DNA of 64,000 bases from Natranaeroarchaeum sulfidigenes. Lineage in GTDB: Archaea > Halobacteriota > Halobacteria > Halobacteriales > Natronoarchaeaceae. Each line of letters opens with the position of its first letter. Positions within the stretch are counted from its first letter, which is position 1. A model generated the notes under the pieces. That model was not told the DNA's origin, did not search any database, and was given only the letters and a program-made list of their open reading frames with translations. Positions 44,211 through 52,280 of the stretch are shown piece by piece. The stretch is taken from positions 1,860,001-1,924,000 of the forward strand of contig NZ_CP064786.1 in the NCBI RefSeq assembly GCF_017094485.1. Direction: 5' to 3'. Position numbers and translations under genes: made by a program.

Positions 44211-44477
44211 ATGGCCGAAGGCAAACGACGACAGACCGGAAGTTCGGGCCGCTTCGGGGCTCGCTACGGTCGCGTCGCACGAAAACGCGTCTCCGAGATC
44301 GAGAGTGACATGCAAAACGCAACCGTCGACGGTGACGATGTCAAACGCGTCGGCACCGGGATCTGGATTAACGAGGAGACCGGCGAGAAGTTCGCTGGTG
44401 GCGCATACCGACCGGACACACCTGCCGGACGTAGCGTCAAACGATCGATCCGCGCCGCACTCTCCGAGGACGAGTAA
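44211..44477 (+). CDS. rpl37ae: 50S ribosomal protein L37Ae, cysteine-free
   Basis: This 88-residue large-subunit protein is recognised by [20 protein letters not shown] and the C-terminal [20 protein letters not shown]. The family normally has a zinc ribbon with four Cys between these blocks. Here the protein contains no Cys, and the second knuckle reads [17 protein letters not shown] 44211 is used because residues encoded further upstream are unlike the family. The rpoP start follows its stop after 2 bases, so the two are one operon. Confidence 0.93.
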   Translation: MAEGKRRQTGSSGRFGARYGRVARKRVSEIESDMQNATVDGDDVKRVGTGIWINEETGEKFAGGAYRPDTPAGRSVKRSIRAALSEDE

Positions 44478-44479
44478 CG

Positions 44480-44614
44480 ATGTCGTACAAGTGCTCGCGC
44501 TGCAAGCGTGACGTCGAACTCGACGAGTACGGGGGCGTGCGCTGTCCCTACTGCGGGCACCGTGTACTTCTCAAAGAACGGAGCCGGGACGTAAAGGAAG
44601 TCGACGTCGAGTAG
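44480..44614 (+). CDS. rpoP: RNA polymerase subunit P
   Basis: This 44-residue protein has two CxxC knuckles ([12 protein letters not shown] and [16 protein letters not shown]) binding one zinc, the archaeal Rpb12 homologue that stabilises the RpoD-RpoL-RpoN platform. The gene starts 2 bp after L37Ae, an arrangement conserved in archaea, and is 10 bp ahead of the Pcc1 gene. Confidence 0.95.
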   Translation: MSYKCSRCKRDVELDEYGGVRCPYCGHRVLLKERSRDVKEVDVE

Positions 44615-44624
44615 ACGCCTCCGT

Positions 44625-44888
44625 ATGGACGCGTTCGTACACGGAGCGACCTACACGTTTGCGTACGACTCGGCTACTGTTGCAACGATAATCGAGCGGA
44701 GCATCCGCCCAGAGGTCGGCGATATTGACGACGAGCGCTCGAAGGTCTCCCTCTCTCGCTCGGACTCAACGATAGAAATCACCGTCGAAGCGACTGATCT
44801 GGTCGCACTCCGGGCAGCCTCGAACACCTGGTTGACGCTGGTCGACGTGGCCGAGTCCCTCGCCGACCGCGGCAGAGCATGTCGCTGA
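44625..44888 (+). CDS. KEOPS complex subunit Pcc1
   Basis: This 87-residue protein has the KEOPS dimerisation subunit pattern ATIIERSIRPEVGDIDDERS and the closing helix VALRAASNTWLTLVDVAE. KEOPS makes the t6A modification at A37 of ANN-decoding tRNAs, with Pcc1 holding two Kae1 copies. It is third in the L37Ae-rpoP operon. Assignment rests on pattern and neighbourhood. Confidence 0.85.
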   Translation: MDAFVHGATYTFAYDSATVATIIERSIRPEVGDIDDERSKVSLSRSDSTIEITVEATDLVALRAASNTWLTLVDVAESLADRGRACR

Positions 44889-45023
44889 CTCCGGCCGATC
44901 GGCGGATCCGATCTGCGGACACGTAGTGGCACTGTCGGCTATCGAAGGTCACGTGACGACCAACGAATTTGAGTTGCAACCATAATGACGGGGTTTTTCC
45001 GTCCGGACCTCCACCTGAGAAGT

Positions 45024-45407
45024 ATGCAAGGCAACCTACCGCCGGAAGCACAGGAGAAACTCGAACAGCTTCAGGATCTTCAGGAGACCGCACAGCAGGT
45101 CGCAACCCAGAAGAACGAGGCCGAAACGCAGCTCAACGAGGCCGAACTGGCGCTCGACGAGCTCGAAGATATCGACGAGGACACCGTCATGTATCAAGAG
45201 GTCGGCGAACTGCTCGTCGAGACGGACTACGAGACAGCGAGCGAGGATCTCGAAGAGAAGGTCGACAGCCTCGAAATCCGCGTCGAGACGCTGACCAAAC
45301 AGGAAGAGCGCGTGCAAGAGCAGTTCGAGGACCTGCAGGGCGATCTCGAAGAACTGCTTGGCGGCGGCCCCGGCGGCGCGCCGATGGGCGGTCCCGGCGG
45401 CGCATAA
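45024..45407 (+). CDS. pfdB: Prefoldin beta subunit
   Basis: This 127-residue protein has two long coiled-coil helices (about 3-42 and 72-112) joined by a beta-hairpin ([20 protein letters not shown]). This is the prefoldin beta plan, in which four beta and two alpha subunits make a jellyfish-shaped holdase that feeds the thermosome. The C-terminal tail is Gly/Pro-rich ([14 protein letters not shown]). ATG 45024 was chosen by family length. DUF3194 follows after 7 bp. Confidence 0.93.
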   Translation: MQGNLPPEAQEKLEQLQDLQETAQQVATQKNEAETQLNEAELALDELEDIDEDTVMYQEVGELLVETDYETASEDLEEKVDSLEIRVETLTKQEERVQEQFEDLQGDLEELLGGGPGGAPMGGPGGA

Positions 45408-45414
45408 AGACACG

Positions 45415-45657
45415 ATGCCAGACGACGAGGAAGTGGTTCAGACGGCCGCTGAAGCCGCTGAGGGGTTGATCCTCTCGCGAGTGAAGAACTCGAACGTCGA
45501 GGATGTCGACGTGACAGTCACCTTTGAGGACGGCGTGCTCGATGTCGACGTCTACCTCAACGCACCCGAGGCCGACGAGGACGAGCAGGTGGTCGCCGAC
45601 GACGCCGCACTCGCGGCCCAGTCCGCTGTCGACGACCTGTTCGAGGACGCGTCGTAA
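45415..45657 (+). CDS. DUF3194 family protein
   Basis: This 80-residue acidic protein has helix EEVVQTAAEAAEGLILSRVK, a beta-hairpin VDVTVTFEDGVLDVDVYLN, and helix AALAAQSAVDDLFE. DUF3194 proteins are archaeal, of unknown function, and commonly encoded next to prefoldin beta, as here. A role in protein folding or the ribosome context is only suggested by position. Confidence 0.82.
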   Translation: MPDDEEVVQTAAEAAEGLILSRVKNSNVEDVDVTVTFEDGVLDVDVYLNAPEADEDEQVVADDAALAAQSAVDDLFEDAS

Positions 45658-45749
45658 CGCGCTGACGCGCCCGCCTCTTTTTACCTGCAATAGACACCAC
45701 AAGTGACCGGTTTCGCGTATCAGCTGGTAGCCTGTATTTCAGTCTCGGG

Positions 45750-46079
45750 ATGGGATCGACGCCCTGTGATCTCTGCTGGTGCCAGCGGATTTTCATGTAT
45801 CCGCTGGTCGTGATCCTGGGTATCGGGGCGTACCAGAACAACGACAGGCCCGCGCTGATCCTCCTCTCGCTCTCGGTTTCGGGCGCACTGCTGGCGGCGT
45901 CTCACCCCCACATTCAGTACGCGACCGTCGGGGTCGGCTCCTGCACTGTCGGCGGCGGGTGTACCACCGTTCAGTACGAACTGCTCGGGCTCAGTATCCC
46001 GAACATGGCGCTGATCGGGTTTCTGTTGTTCATCGGAATAGCGATCGTGGGCGTCCTGGACGGCCAGTTGAACAGGTAA
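45750..46079 (+). CDS. DsbB-type disulfide oxidoreductase, probably 5'-truncated
   Basis: From ATG 45750 the protein has 109 residues and three membrane helices. It has the redox pair CDLC (residues 6-9) in CDLCWCQRIFMYPL and the second pair in SCTVGGGC. DsbB re-oxidises the thiol partner using quinone. Homologous-looking residues (SAGSLYFSLG) continue in frame upstream of the ATG, but no start codon and no first helix are found there. The reading frame for a start at GTG 45703 is shifted. The gene therefore seems to have lost its first helix or suffered a frameshift. Confidence 0.78.
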   Translation: MGSTPCDLCWCQRIFMYPLVVILGIGAYQNNDRPALILLSLSVSGALLAASHPHIQYATVGVGSCTVGGGCTTVQYELLGLSIPNMALIGFLLFIGIAIVGVLDGQLNR

Positions 46080-46090
46080 CGTCTGTCGAG

Positions 46091-46642
46091 TTACTCCTCG
46101 CAGATCGCGCGGAAGTTCTCGAACAGTTCCTCGCCTTCCTCGGTATGGGCAACTTCGGGATGCCACTGGACGCCGTAGAGGTCGCGACCTGTGTTACTCA
46201 TCGACTCGACGCCGCAGACATCGCTTTTGCCGGTCAGCTCGAATCCTGCTGGCAGTTCCTTCACCTCATCGGCGTGGCTCGCCCACACGCGCGTTTCGGG
46301 ATACAGTGAGCCAGTCAGCGGATCGTCTTCTTCAAGCAGTTCGACTGTAACGTCGGCGTAGCCGCCGTACTCGCCGCCGCCGACGCGCCCGCCGAGTTCG
46401 TCGGCGATGATCTGCATCCCGAGACAGATACCCAGCACCGGAATATCGAGATCGAGATACTCCCCGCAGCGACCGATATCGTCGATATCCGGCCCGCCCG
46501 AAAGGACGAGCCCGTCAGCGTCAATCTCCTCTGGTGGCGTCTCGTTGTCGATCAGTTCCGTGTCGATGCCCATGTCCCGGAGCGCGCGCTGCTCCAGATG
46601 CGTGAACTGGCCGTGGTTGTCGACCACGTCGATCTTCGTCAT
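46091..46642 (-). CDS. guaA: GMP synthase, glutamine amidotransferase subunit
   Basis: This 183-residue class I amidotransferase has nucleophile Cys73 in GICLGMQ, and His161 and Glu163 in WHPEVAHT. It supplies ammonia from glutamine to the separate GuaB/GuaA2-type PP-loop subunit that aminates XMP to GMP. Archaea encode the two parts as different genes, and the partner is outside the window. It converges on the DsbB gene with an 11-bp gap. Confidence 0.92.
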   Translation of the reverse strand: MTKIDVVDNHGQFTHLEQRALRDMGIDTELIDNETPPEEIDADGLVLSGGPDIDDIGRCGEYLDLDIPVLGICLGMQIIADELGGRVGGGEYGGYADVTVELLEEDDPLTGSLYPETRVWASHADEVKELPAGFELTGKSDVCGVESMSNTGRDLYGVQWHPEVAHTEEGEELFENFRAICEE

Positions 46643-46787
46643 TGGCAGGCGCTACTCACGCGGCGAATAAAAGCCGTCCGAATGCGCCCAGTATGGCGGG
46701 AAATGCGCGATCGTGGGACACGAAAACGATATGCCAGTTGATCCTCGTGTGCATAGAATTAACACGATACCACTCATTCATCCGCAT

Positions 46788-46928
46788 ATGGTAACCGAGC
46801 GTCTCTCCCGGTTCGATCATCCGGCATGGATCACTGCTGTCAGCACGCTCATAGCGTGGGGGATCATTCTCGCAGTGGTATTCGTCGCCCTGTTCGCAGT
46901 CCCATATCTCGCTGTGACACTGCTGTGA
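46788..46928 (+). CDS. Small single-helix membrane protein, unknown
   Basis: This 46-residue protein opens with MVTERLSRFDHPAWITAVST and continues into one long hydrophobic helix ending at the C-terminus (ALFAVPYLAVTLL). The FDHPAW motif before the helix looks conserved-type in small haloarchaeal proteins, but no function is known. A longer in-frame start would add residues that resemble non-coding sequence. It lies between guaA (divergent) and surE. Confidence 0.55.
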   Translation: MVTERLSRFDHPAWITAVSTLIAWGIILAVVFVALFAVPYLAVTLL

Positions 46929-46989
46929 CGAAGCGAGACGATCCAGTCGGTATCGGTGTGTTTTTCGCTTCCGCGTTCGACGGTGGTGC

Positions 46990-47784
46990 ATGGACGAGAC
47001 TGAGGACCTCGAAATCCTCCTGACGAACGACGACGGGATCGGCAGTGTCGGAATTCGAGCCCTACACGACGCGCTGGCCGAGGTCGGTAACGTCACAGTC
47101 GTCGCACCAGCGGACGATCAGAGCGCGGTTGGGCGGGCGATTTCGACCGAGGTCGAGATCGAAGAACATGCGCTGGGCTATGCGATTCAGGGAACCCCAT
47201 CCGACTGTGTCGTTGCAGGACTGGAGGCGATCGGCCCGTATCCCGATCTCGTCGTTTCGGGCTGTAATCGCGGTGCAAATCTGGGTCAGTACGTCCTCGG
47301 ACGATCGGGGACGGTGAGTGCGGCGGTCGAAGCGGCGTTTTTTGGCGTCCCGGCGATCGCCGTCTCGCTGTACGTACCGACCGGTGATCTCGCGTTTCAC
47401 GAAATAGAGGTGACGCGCGAGGACTACGCGGAAGCCGTCAGAGCAACCGAGTATCTTGCAGAGCGGGCAATCAGCGAGGGGGTGTTCGAGGACGCCGACT
47501 ATCTCAACGTCAACGCGCCGGTCCCGGACAACGAGCCGGCGGGGATGACGATTACCAGCCCCTCACACGTCTACGACATGGATGCGACTCACAACGGGGA
47601 CTCGATTACACTCCACGATCGGATCTGGGAGCGGATGGCAGAGGCCAATATCGACGACCCCGAGGGGACGGATCGACGCGCCGTTGTTGAGGGGAACATT
47701 AGCGTCTCACCGCTGACGGCACCACATACGACCGAACACCACGACGCGCTGGATACGCTCGTCGGCGACTACGAAAATTGCTGA
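46990..47784 (+). CDS. surE: 5'/3'-nucleotidase SurE
   Basis: This 264-residue SurE phosphatase has the metal-binding LLTNDDGIGSVGIRAL at 10-25, VVAPADDQSAVGRA, GTPSDCVVAGL and VVSGCNRGANLGQYVLGRSG. It removes phosphate from nucleoside monophosphates and needs a divalent metal. It is transcribed alone, 61 bp after the small membrane protein. Confidence 0.94.
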   Translation: MDETEDLEILLTNDDGIGSVGIRALHDALAEVGNVTVVAPADDQSAVGRAISTEVEIEEHALGYAIQGTPSDCVVAGLEAIGPYPDLVVSGCNRGANLGQYVLGRSGTVSAAVEAAFFGVPAIAVSLYVPTGDLAFHEIEVTREDYAEAVRATEYLAERAISEGVFEDADYLNVNAPVPDNEPAGMTITSPSHVYDMDATHNGDSITLHDRIWERMAEANIDDPEGTDRRAVVEGNISVSPLTAPHTTEHHDALDTLVGDYENC

Positions 47785-48146
47785 GTTCGAGCCGCGATAA
47801 GTCGATCCCTCAACGTCGGCACAGTCCGGGAATTTGTAAGTAGATTGAAACCCCGACTTCCTTGGTAGATCAGACGATGGCCGGGGGAGGGGCCATCGGA
47901 GCGAGTAGTAGCCTTTAGCAAAGAATCGAATAGCTGTCCGAGGAGCTAGTGCATACCAGATCGTTCGAGCCGGCTCGGATCCAGTCGGGCACCCCTCTCG
48001 CCCAATCGAGTATGGACAATTATTAAGAAAATAGGTGTTTAAGGAAATCTTCATAATAGTTTCTTGGCAAAGGATAGCAAAGGCTTTAGTTCGGGTCACA
48101 CCAAACTTTCAGATACTGCTGGCCCACGCTGGGCCGGGAATAAATT
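47785..48146 (+). promoter_or_regulatory. Long untranslated region upstream of porA
   Basis: No gene is seen. A hairpin GATGGCC/GGCCATC lies near 47876-47897. A GGCCCA-CGC-TGGGCC hairpin (48121-48135) ends 11 bases before the porA ATG, and AT-rich tracts occur around 48020-48060. The last hairpin could affect ribosome access or mark a regulator site. Confidence 0.5.
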
Positions 48147-50042
48147 ATGACTGATGACGAACTCATCTGGCGAATCGCAGGAGGTTCCGGTGACGGAATC
48201 GACTCGACGAGTCAGAACTTCGCAAAGGCCCTGATGCGGTCGGGGCTGAACGTATTCACGCATCGACATTACCCGTCGCGGATCCGTGGTGGCCACACGT
48301 ACGTGGAGATTCGCGCAACAGAAGACGATGTCAAATCACGTGGGGACGGCTATAATTTCCTGCTTGCCCTTGGTGACTCCTTCGCCCGGAATCCGAAGGA
48401 GAACGCCTACTACGGCGAGGAGGAGATCAAGCCCCTCTATGAAAACCTCGATGAACTCCGCGAAGGCGGAATTATCGTCTACGACTCGGGAATGCTCGAC
48501 ACGGACGACATCCCGAACTTCGACGAGCGCGTCGAGGAGAACGACTGGCACGTCTTCGATATCAACCTCCGTGAGATCGCCAAAGAGCACGGCCGCGAGA
48601 TCATGCGTAACACCGCCGGTGTCGGTGTTACCGCGGCGCTGCTCGACATGGAACTCGACGAGATCGAGAACCTCATGGAGGACGCCATGGGCGGCGATAT
48701 GCTCGAAGCCAACCTGAACGTGCTCCACGACGCCTACGAGATGACCAACGAGGAGTACGAGTTCGAGCACGACCTTACGGTCCCGACGGGCGAGCACGAC
48801 GAAGAGCAGGTACTCGTCTCCGGCTCGAACGGTGTCGCGTACGGGGCCCTCGACGCTGGTTGTCGCTTCATTGCGGGCTATCCGATGACGCCATGGACGG
48901 ACGTCTTCGCGATCATGTCCCAGAACCTGCCCGAGTTCGGCGGCATCGCCGAGCAGGTCGAGGACGAGATCGCGGCGGCGGCGCTCGCAGTCGGTGCGAG
49001 CCACGCGGGCGTCAAAGCGATGTCCGGCTCCTCCGGCGGTGGCTTCGCGTTGATGGGCGAGCCACTCGGTCTCGCGGAGATGACAGAGACGCCGATCGTG
49101 CTGATCGAAGCGATGCGAGCAGGCCCCTCGACGGGTCTACCGACCAAACCCGAACAGGGCGACCTCGAATCGATCCTGTACTCCAGTCAGGGTGACTCCA
49201 ACCGTGTCGTCTTCGCACCGGCGGATCCCGCCGAGGCGTACGACCAGACGCGGATGGCGTTCAAACTGGCCTACGATTACCAGATTCCGGCCATCGTCAT
49301 CATCGACCAGAAGCTCTCCGGGGAGAACCGCAACGTACCCAAGAGCTTCTTTGACCGACCCGTCGATGCCGACCCCGGCAGCGTCCTCACCGAGGAAGAA
49401 CTCGCTGAGGCGCCACACGACGAGTCCGGCAAGTTCGAGCGGTTCATCCACGAGACTGACAACGGCGTCGCGCCGCGCTCGCTCCCCGGACAGAAGGATG
49501 GACGCTATCTGGCAACCGGTAACGAGCACAACAAGGCTGGTCACATCGACGAAGATCCGGACAATCGCGTGGCACAGATGAGCCGACGCATGGAAAAACT
49601 CGTCTCGATCCGCGAGGAACTCGACGAAGAGCACGAGTCCCAGCAGTCCTATCGCGGTCCGGAGGACGCGGAGTACGGTCTCATCACCTGGGGGTCCCAG
49701 CAGGGGACCGTCGAGGAAGCGGTCGATCGACTCAACGAAAGAGGCGTCTCCGTCAAGTCGATCGGCGTCAGCGATCTGATGCCGTACCCCGAACAGGAGA
49801 TGACCGAGTTCCTCGAAAGCGTCGAGGAAGCCATGATCGTCGAGATGAACGCCACCGCACAGTTCCGCGGGCTCACCCAGAAGGAGCTCGGCCAGTTCGG
49901 CGAGAAACTGACCAGCTTCCTCAAGTACGACGGGAACCCGTTCGAGCCCGAGGAGGTCGTCGAGGCCTTCGAAGCACAGATCAACGGCGCGGACGAATCG
50001 CCGGTAACCCGAACCGAGATTCGCCCTGCCGCGGGGGACTAA
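48147..50042 (+). CDS. porA: Pyruvate (2-oxoacid):ferredoxin oxidoreductase alpha subunit
   Basis: This 631-residue protein is a fusion of the gamma and alpha domains. The gamma-type part at about 1-190 has GGSGDGIDSTSQNFAKAL. The alpha part follows with GYPMTPWTDVFAIM and SGSSGGGFALMGEP, and a C-terminal domain with LITWGSQQGTVEEA. It oxidatively decarboxylates a 2-oxoacid to acyl-CoA, reducing ferredoxin. The length matches halobacterial PorA rather than the shorter KorA, so pyruvate is the likely substrate. porB follows after 16 bp. Confidence 0.9.
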   Translation: MTDDELIWRIAGGSGDGIDSTSQNFAKALMRSGLNVFTHRHYPSRIRGGHTYVEIRATEDDVKSRGDGYNFLLALGDSFARNPKENAYYGEEEIKPLYENLDELREGGIIVYDSGMLDTDDIPNFDERVEENDWHVFDINLREIAKEHGREIMRNTAGVGVTAALLDMELDEIENLMEDAMGGDMLEANLNVLHDAYEMTNEEYEFEHDLTVPTGEHDEEQVLVSGSNGVAYGALDAGCRFIAGYPMTPWTDVFAIMSQNLPEFGGIAEQVEDEIAAAALAVGASHAGVKAMSGSSGGGFALMGEPLGLAEMTETPIVLIEAMRAGPSTGLPTKPEQGDLESILYSSQGDSNRVVFAPADPAEAYDQTRMAFKLAYDYQIPAIVIIDQKLSGENRNVPKSFFDRPVDADPGSVLTEEELAEAPHDESGKFERFIHETDNGVAPRSLPGQKDGRYLATGNEHNKAGHIDEDPDNRVAQMSRRMEKLVSIREELDEEHESQQSYRGPEDAEYGLITWGSQQGTVEEAVDRLNERGVSVKSIGVSDLMPYPEQEMTEFLESVEEAMIVEMNATAQFRGLTQKELGQFGEKLTSFLKYDGNPFEPEEVVEAFEAQINGADESPVTRTEIRPAAGD

Positions 50043-50058
50043 TCGAGGAGATTCACAC

Positions 50059-51000
50059 ATGAGTGCATTCAACGCAATCGGTGAAGAACGCGATATCGAC
50101 CGAGACGAGTACACACCCGGCATTGAGCCACAGCCGACGTGGTGTCCTGGCTGTGGTGACTTCGGCGTCCTCAAGGCGCTGAAACAGGCGCTTCCGGAAG
50201 TCGGCCGAACGCCCGAGGAGACGCTACTCTGTACAGGAATCGGCTGTTCCGGTAAACTGAACAGCTATCTGGACACGTACGGCTTCCACACGATCCACGG
50301 CCGATCGCTCCCGGTCGCCCGTGCGGCAAAGCTGGCGAACCCCGGCCTCGAAGTTATCGCCGCCGGCGGTGACGGCGACGGCTACGGTATCGGCGGGAAC
50401 CACTTCATGCATACGGCCCGGGAGAACCACGATATGACGTATATCGTGTTCAATAACGAGATCTTCGGACTGACGAAGGGACAGACGTCCCCGACCAGCC
50501 CCAAGGGCCACAAGTCCAAGACCCAGCCTTCGGGCAGCGCGAAGACGCCGATCCGACCGCTCAGCCTCTCGCTGACATCGGGGGCGTCCTACGTCGCCCG
50601 AACGGCCGCGGTCAACCCGAACCAGGCCAAGGAGATCCTTATCGAGGCCATCGAGCACGACGGCTTTGCCCACGTGGACTTCCTGACTCAGTGTCCGACC
50701 TGGAACAAGGACGCCAAGCAGTACGTCCCATACGTCGACATCCAGGACAGCGACGACTACGACTTCGACGTCACGGATCGCCGCGAGGCGAGCGAGATGA
50801 TGTACGAAGCCGAGGACGCCCTCCACGAGGGAACCGTCCTCACCGGACGCTTCTACGTCGACGAGGACCGACCGTCCTACCAGGAAGAAAAGAAGGCAAT
50901 CGGCGAAATGCCCGAGGAACCGCTTGCAGAGCGGTACTTCGCCGACGACTACGACTGGGACCAGAAGCGCTCCTACGACCTGCTCGACCGACACGTCTGA
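50059..51000 (+). CDS. porB: Pyruvate (2-oxoacid):ferredoxin oxidoreductase beta subunit
   Basis: This 313-residue thiamine-diphosphate-binding subunit has the Cys-rich WCPGCGDFGVLKAL and LLCTGIGCSGKLNSYL, the ThDP motif GGDGDGYGIGGNHFMH, and NNEIFGLTKGQTSPTSP. It binds ThDP and one 4Fe-4S cluster and forms the active site with PorA. It depends on thiamine, linking it to the thi4/thiR genes elsewhere in the window. Confidence 0.93.
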   Translation: MSAFNAIGEERDIDRDEYTPGIEPQPTWCPGCGDFGVLKALKQALPEVGRTPEETLLCTGIGCSGKLNSYLDTYGFHTIHGRSLPVARAAKLANPGLEVIAAGGDGDGYGIGGNHFMHTARENHDMTYIVFNNEIFGLTKGQTSPTSPKGHKSKTQPSGSAKTPIRPLSLSLTSGASYVARTAAVNPNQAKEILIEAIEHDGFAHVDFLTQCPTWNKDAKQYVPYVDIQDSDDYDFDVTDRREASEMMYEAEDALHEGTVLTGRFYVDEDRPSYQEEKKAIGEMPEEPLAERYFADDYDWDQKRSYDLLDRHV

Positions 51001-51108
51001 GCGGGTAGCCGACGTCGTATTTCTTCTTGGAAACGCGGTAGCTATTGTCCGATAATCGAGATTAACTGATTCAAAAGATATTTTCCCTCTGCCGCAAAAT
51101 TAGTATGT

Positions 51109-51537
51109 ATGAGTAGCGAATCGACGGCAAATCGCATTCTCTCTGTTCTCGAAGAGGACGCCAAAGCGTCCTACGCGGAGATCGCGGAGCGGGCGGACGT
51201 CTCGAAGCCCACCGTCCGCAAGTACATCGAACAGCTCGAAGAGGACGGCGTCATTATCGGATACTCCGCCGACGTAGACCCCAAAAAGCTAGCGAGCAAG
51301 TCCATCGCGCTCGTCGGCCTCGATGTTGCCAGCGATGAGTACGTCAAGGCGACCCGGGAGATCAAAGAGCTCGAGGAGGTCGAATCACTGTACAGCTCGA
51401 GCGGCGACCATATGCTGATGGCGGAGGTACGGGCAGCCGACGGCGACGACCTCGCGGAAATCATCAGCGACAAACTGGTCGAGATCGATGGAGTCACCGC
51501 AGCGCATCCGTCCTTCCTGCAGGAGCGATTGAAATAG
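51109..51537 (+). CDS. Lrp/AsnC-family transcriptional regulator
   Basis: This 142-residue protein has an N-terminal helix-turn-helix (SYAEIAERADVSKPTVRKYI, about 24-43) and a C-terminal RAM domain (IALVGLDVASDEYVKATREI, SGDHMLMAEVRAADGDDL). Regulators of this kind form octamers and sense amino acids. It follows porAB by 108 bp in the same direction, so control of porAB is plausible. It resembles the halobacterial LrpA1 group. Confidence 0.88.
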   Translation: MSSESTANRILSVLEEDAKASYAEIAERADVSKPTVRKYIEQLEEDGVIIGYSADVDPKKLASKSIALVGLDVASDEYVKATREIKELEEVESLYSSSGDHMLMAEVRAADGDDLAEIISDKLVEIDGVTAAHPSFLQERLK

Positions 51538-51604
51538 GGAACAGGTCACTGGCTTCGAGGATTACTGTGTCGACCACGGCTGTTTTGCCGTCGGACGCCA
51601 AACC

Positions 51605-52114
51605 ATGGGTATGGCAGAGTATCGACGTGCGACGCGGATCCACGCCCCCCTCGAAGATGTCTGGGAGTTTCACTCGACCGAACAGGGCCTCGAAGCGCTG
51701 ACCCCCGACTGGATGGGCCTTGAGGTCGAGTCCGTGATCGGACCGGACGGCGAGCCTGATCCCACCGTGCTCGAAGCGGGCTCGAAACTCCAGATGTCGG
51801 TCCGACCGTTCGGTGTCGGGCCGCGCCAGTCGTGGACCTCGGTAATCACCGAACGCGAGGAGCGAGACGGCGTCGCGTGGTTCACCGACGTGATGGAAGA
51901 CGGACCCTTCTCGGCGTGGGAGCACACTCACTCGTTTTACGCCGACGGAGAGACGACGCTGCTCCGCGACCGGGTCGAGTACGAACTCCCCTTCGGCGCG
52001 CTGGGCCGGGCCGTCGCACCGCTCTCGGGGATCGGGTTCGCGCCGATGTTTCGTAAACGCCATCAGGTAACAACGGAGCTACTGGAGAGCGGTAGCTGGC
52101 GGCGGCAGCGGTAG
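51605..52114 (+). CDS. SRPBCC (START-like) domain protein
   Basis: This 169-residue protein is one SRPBCC fold. It has the strand EYRRATRIHAPLEDVWEFHS, helix TEQGLEALTPDWMGLEV, then DVMEDGPFSAWEHTHSFYA and the closing long helix near MFRKRHQVTTELLES. This polyketide-cyclase/dehydrase-like family binds hydrophobic ligands, and the ligand is unknown. It is alone between the Lrp gene and a transporter. Confidence 0.8.
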   Translation: MGMAEYRRATRIHAPLEDVWEFHSTEQGLEALTPDWMGLEVESVIGPDGEPDPTVLEAGSKLQMSVRPFGVGPRQSWTSVITEREERDGVAWFTDVMEDGPFSAWEHTHSFYADGETTLLRDRVEYELPFGALGRAVAPLSGIGFAPMFRKRHQVTTELLESGSWRRQR

Positions 52115-52280
52115 GCGAGCCAACTGTCGTCTGAAACCACCGACGCTACAATTTTCGAACCGTTTTACTACAATAATTATAGTATTGGCCAATCATCGCT
52201 GAAGCCGATACTGAGACGGTTCCTCGAAGGGAACAGTCGGAGCCGAAATCGGTAAGCCACTCGACACCACCACTTCGAGC

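Noticed and set aside
49137-50174. 345-codon open frame on the minus strand
   Set aside because: It is antisense to the end of porA and start of porB, which have firm motifs.
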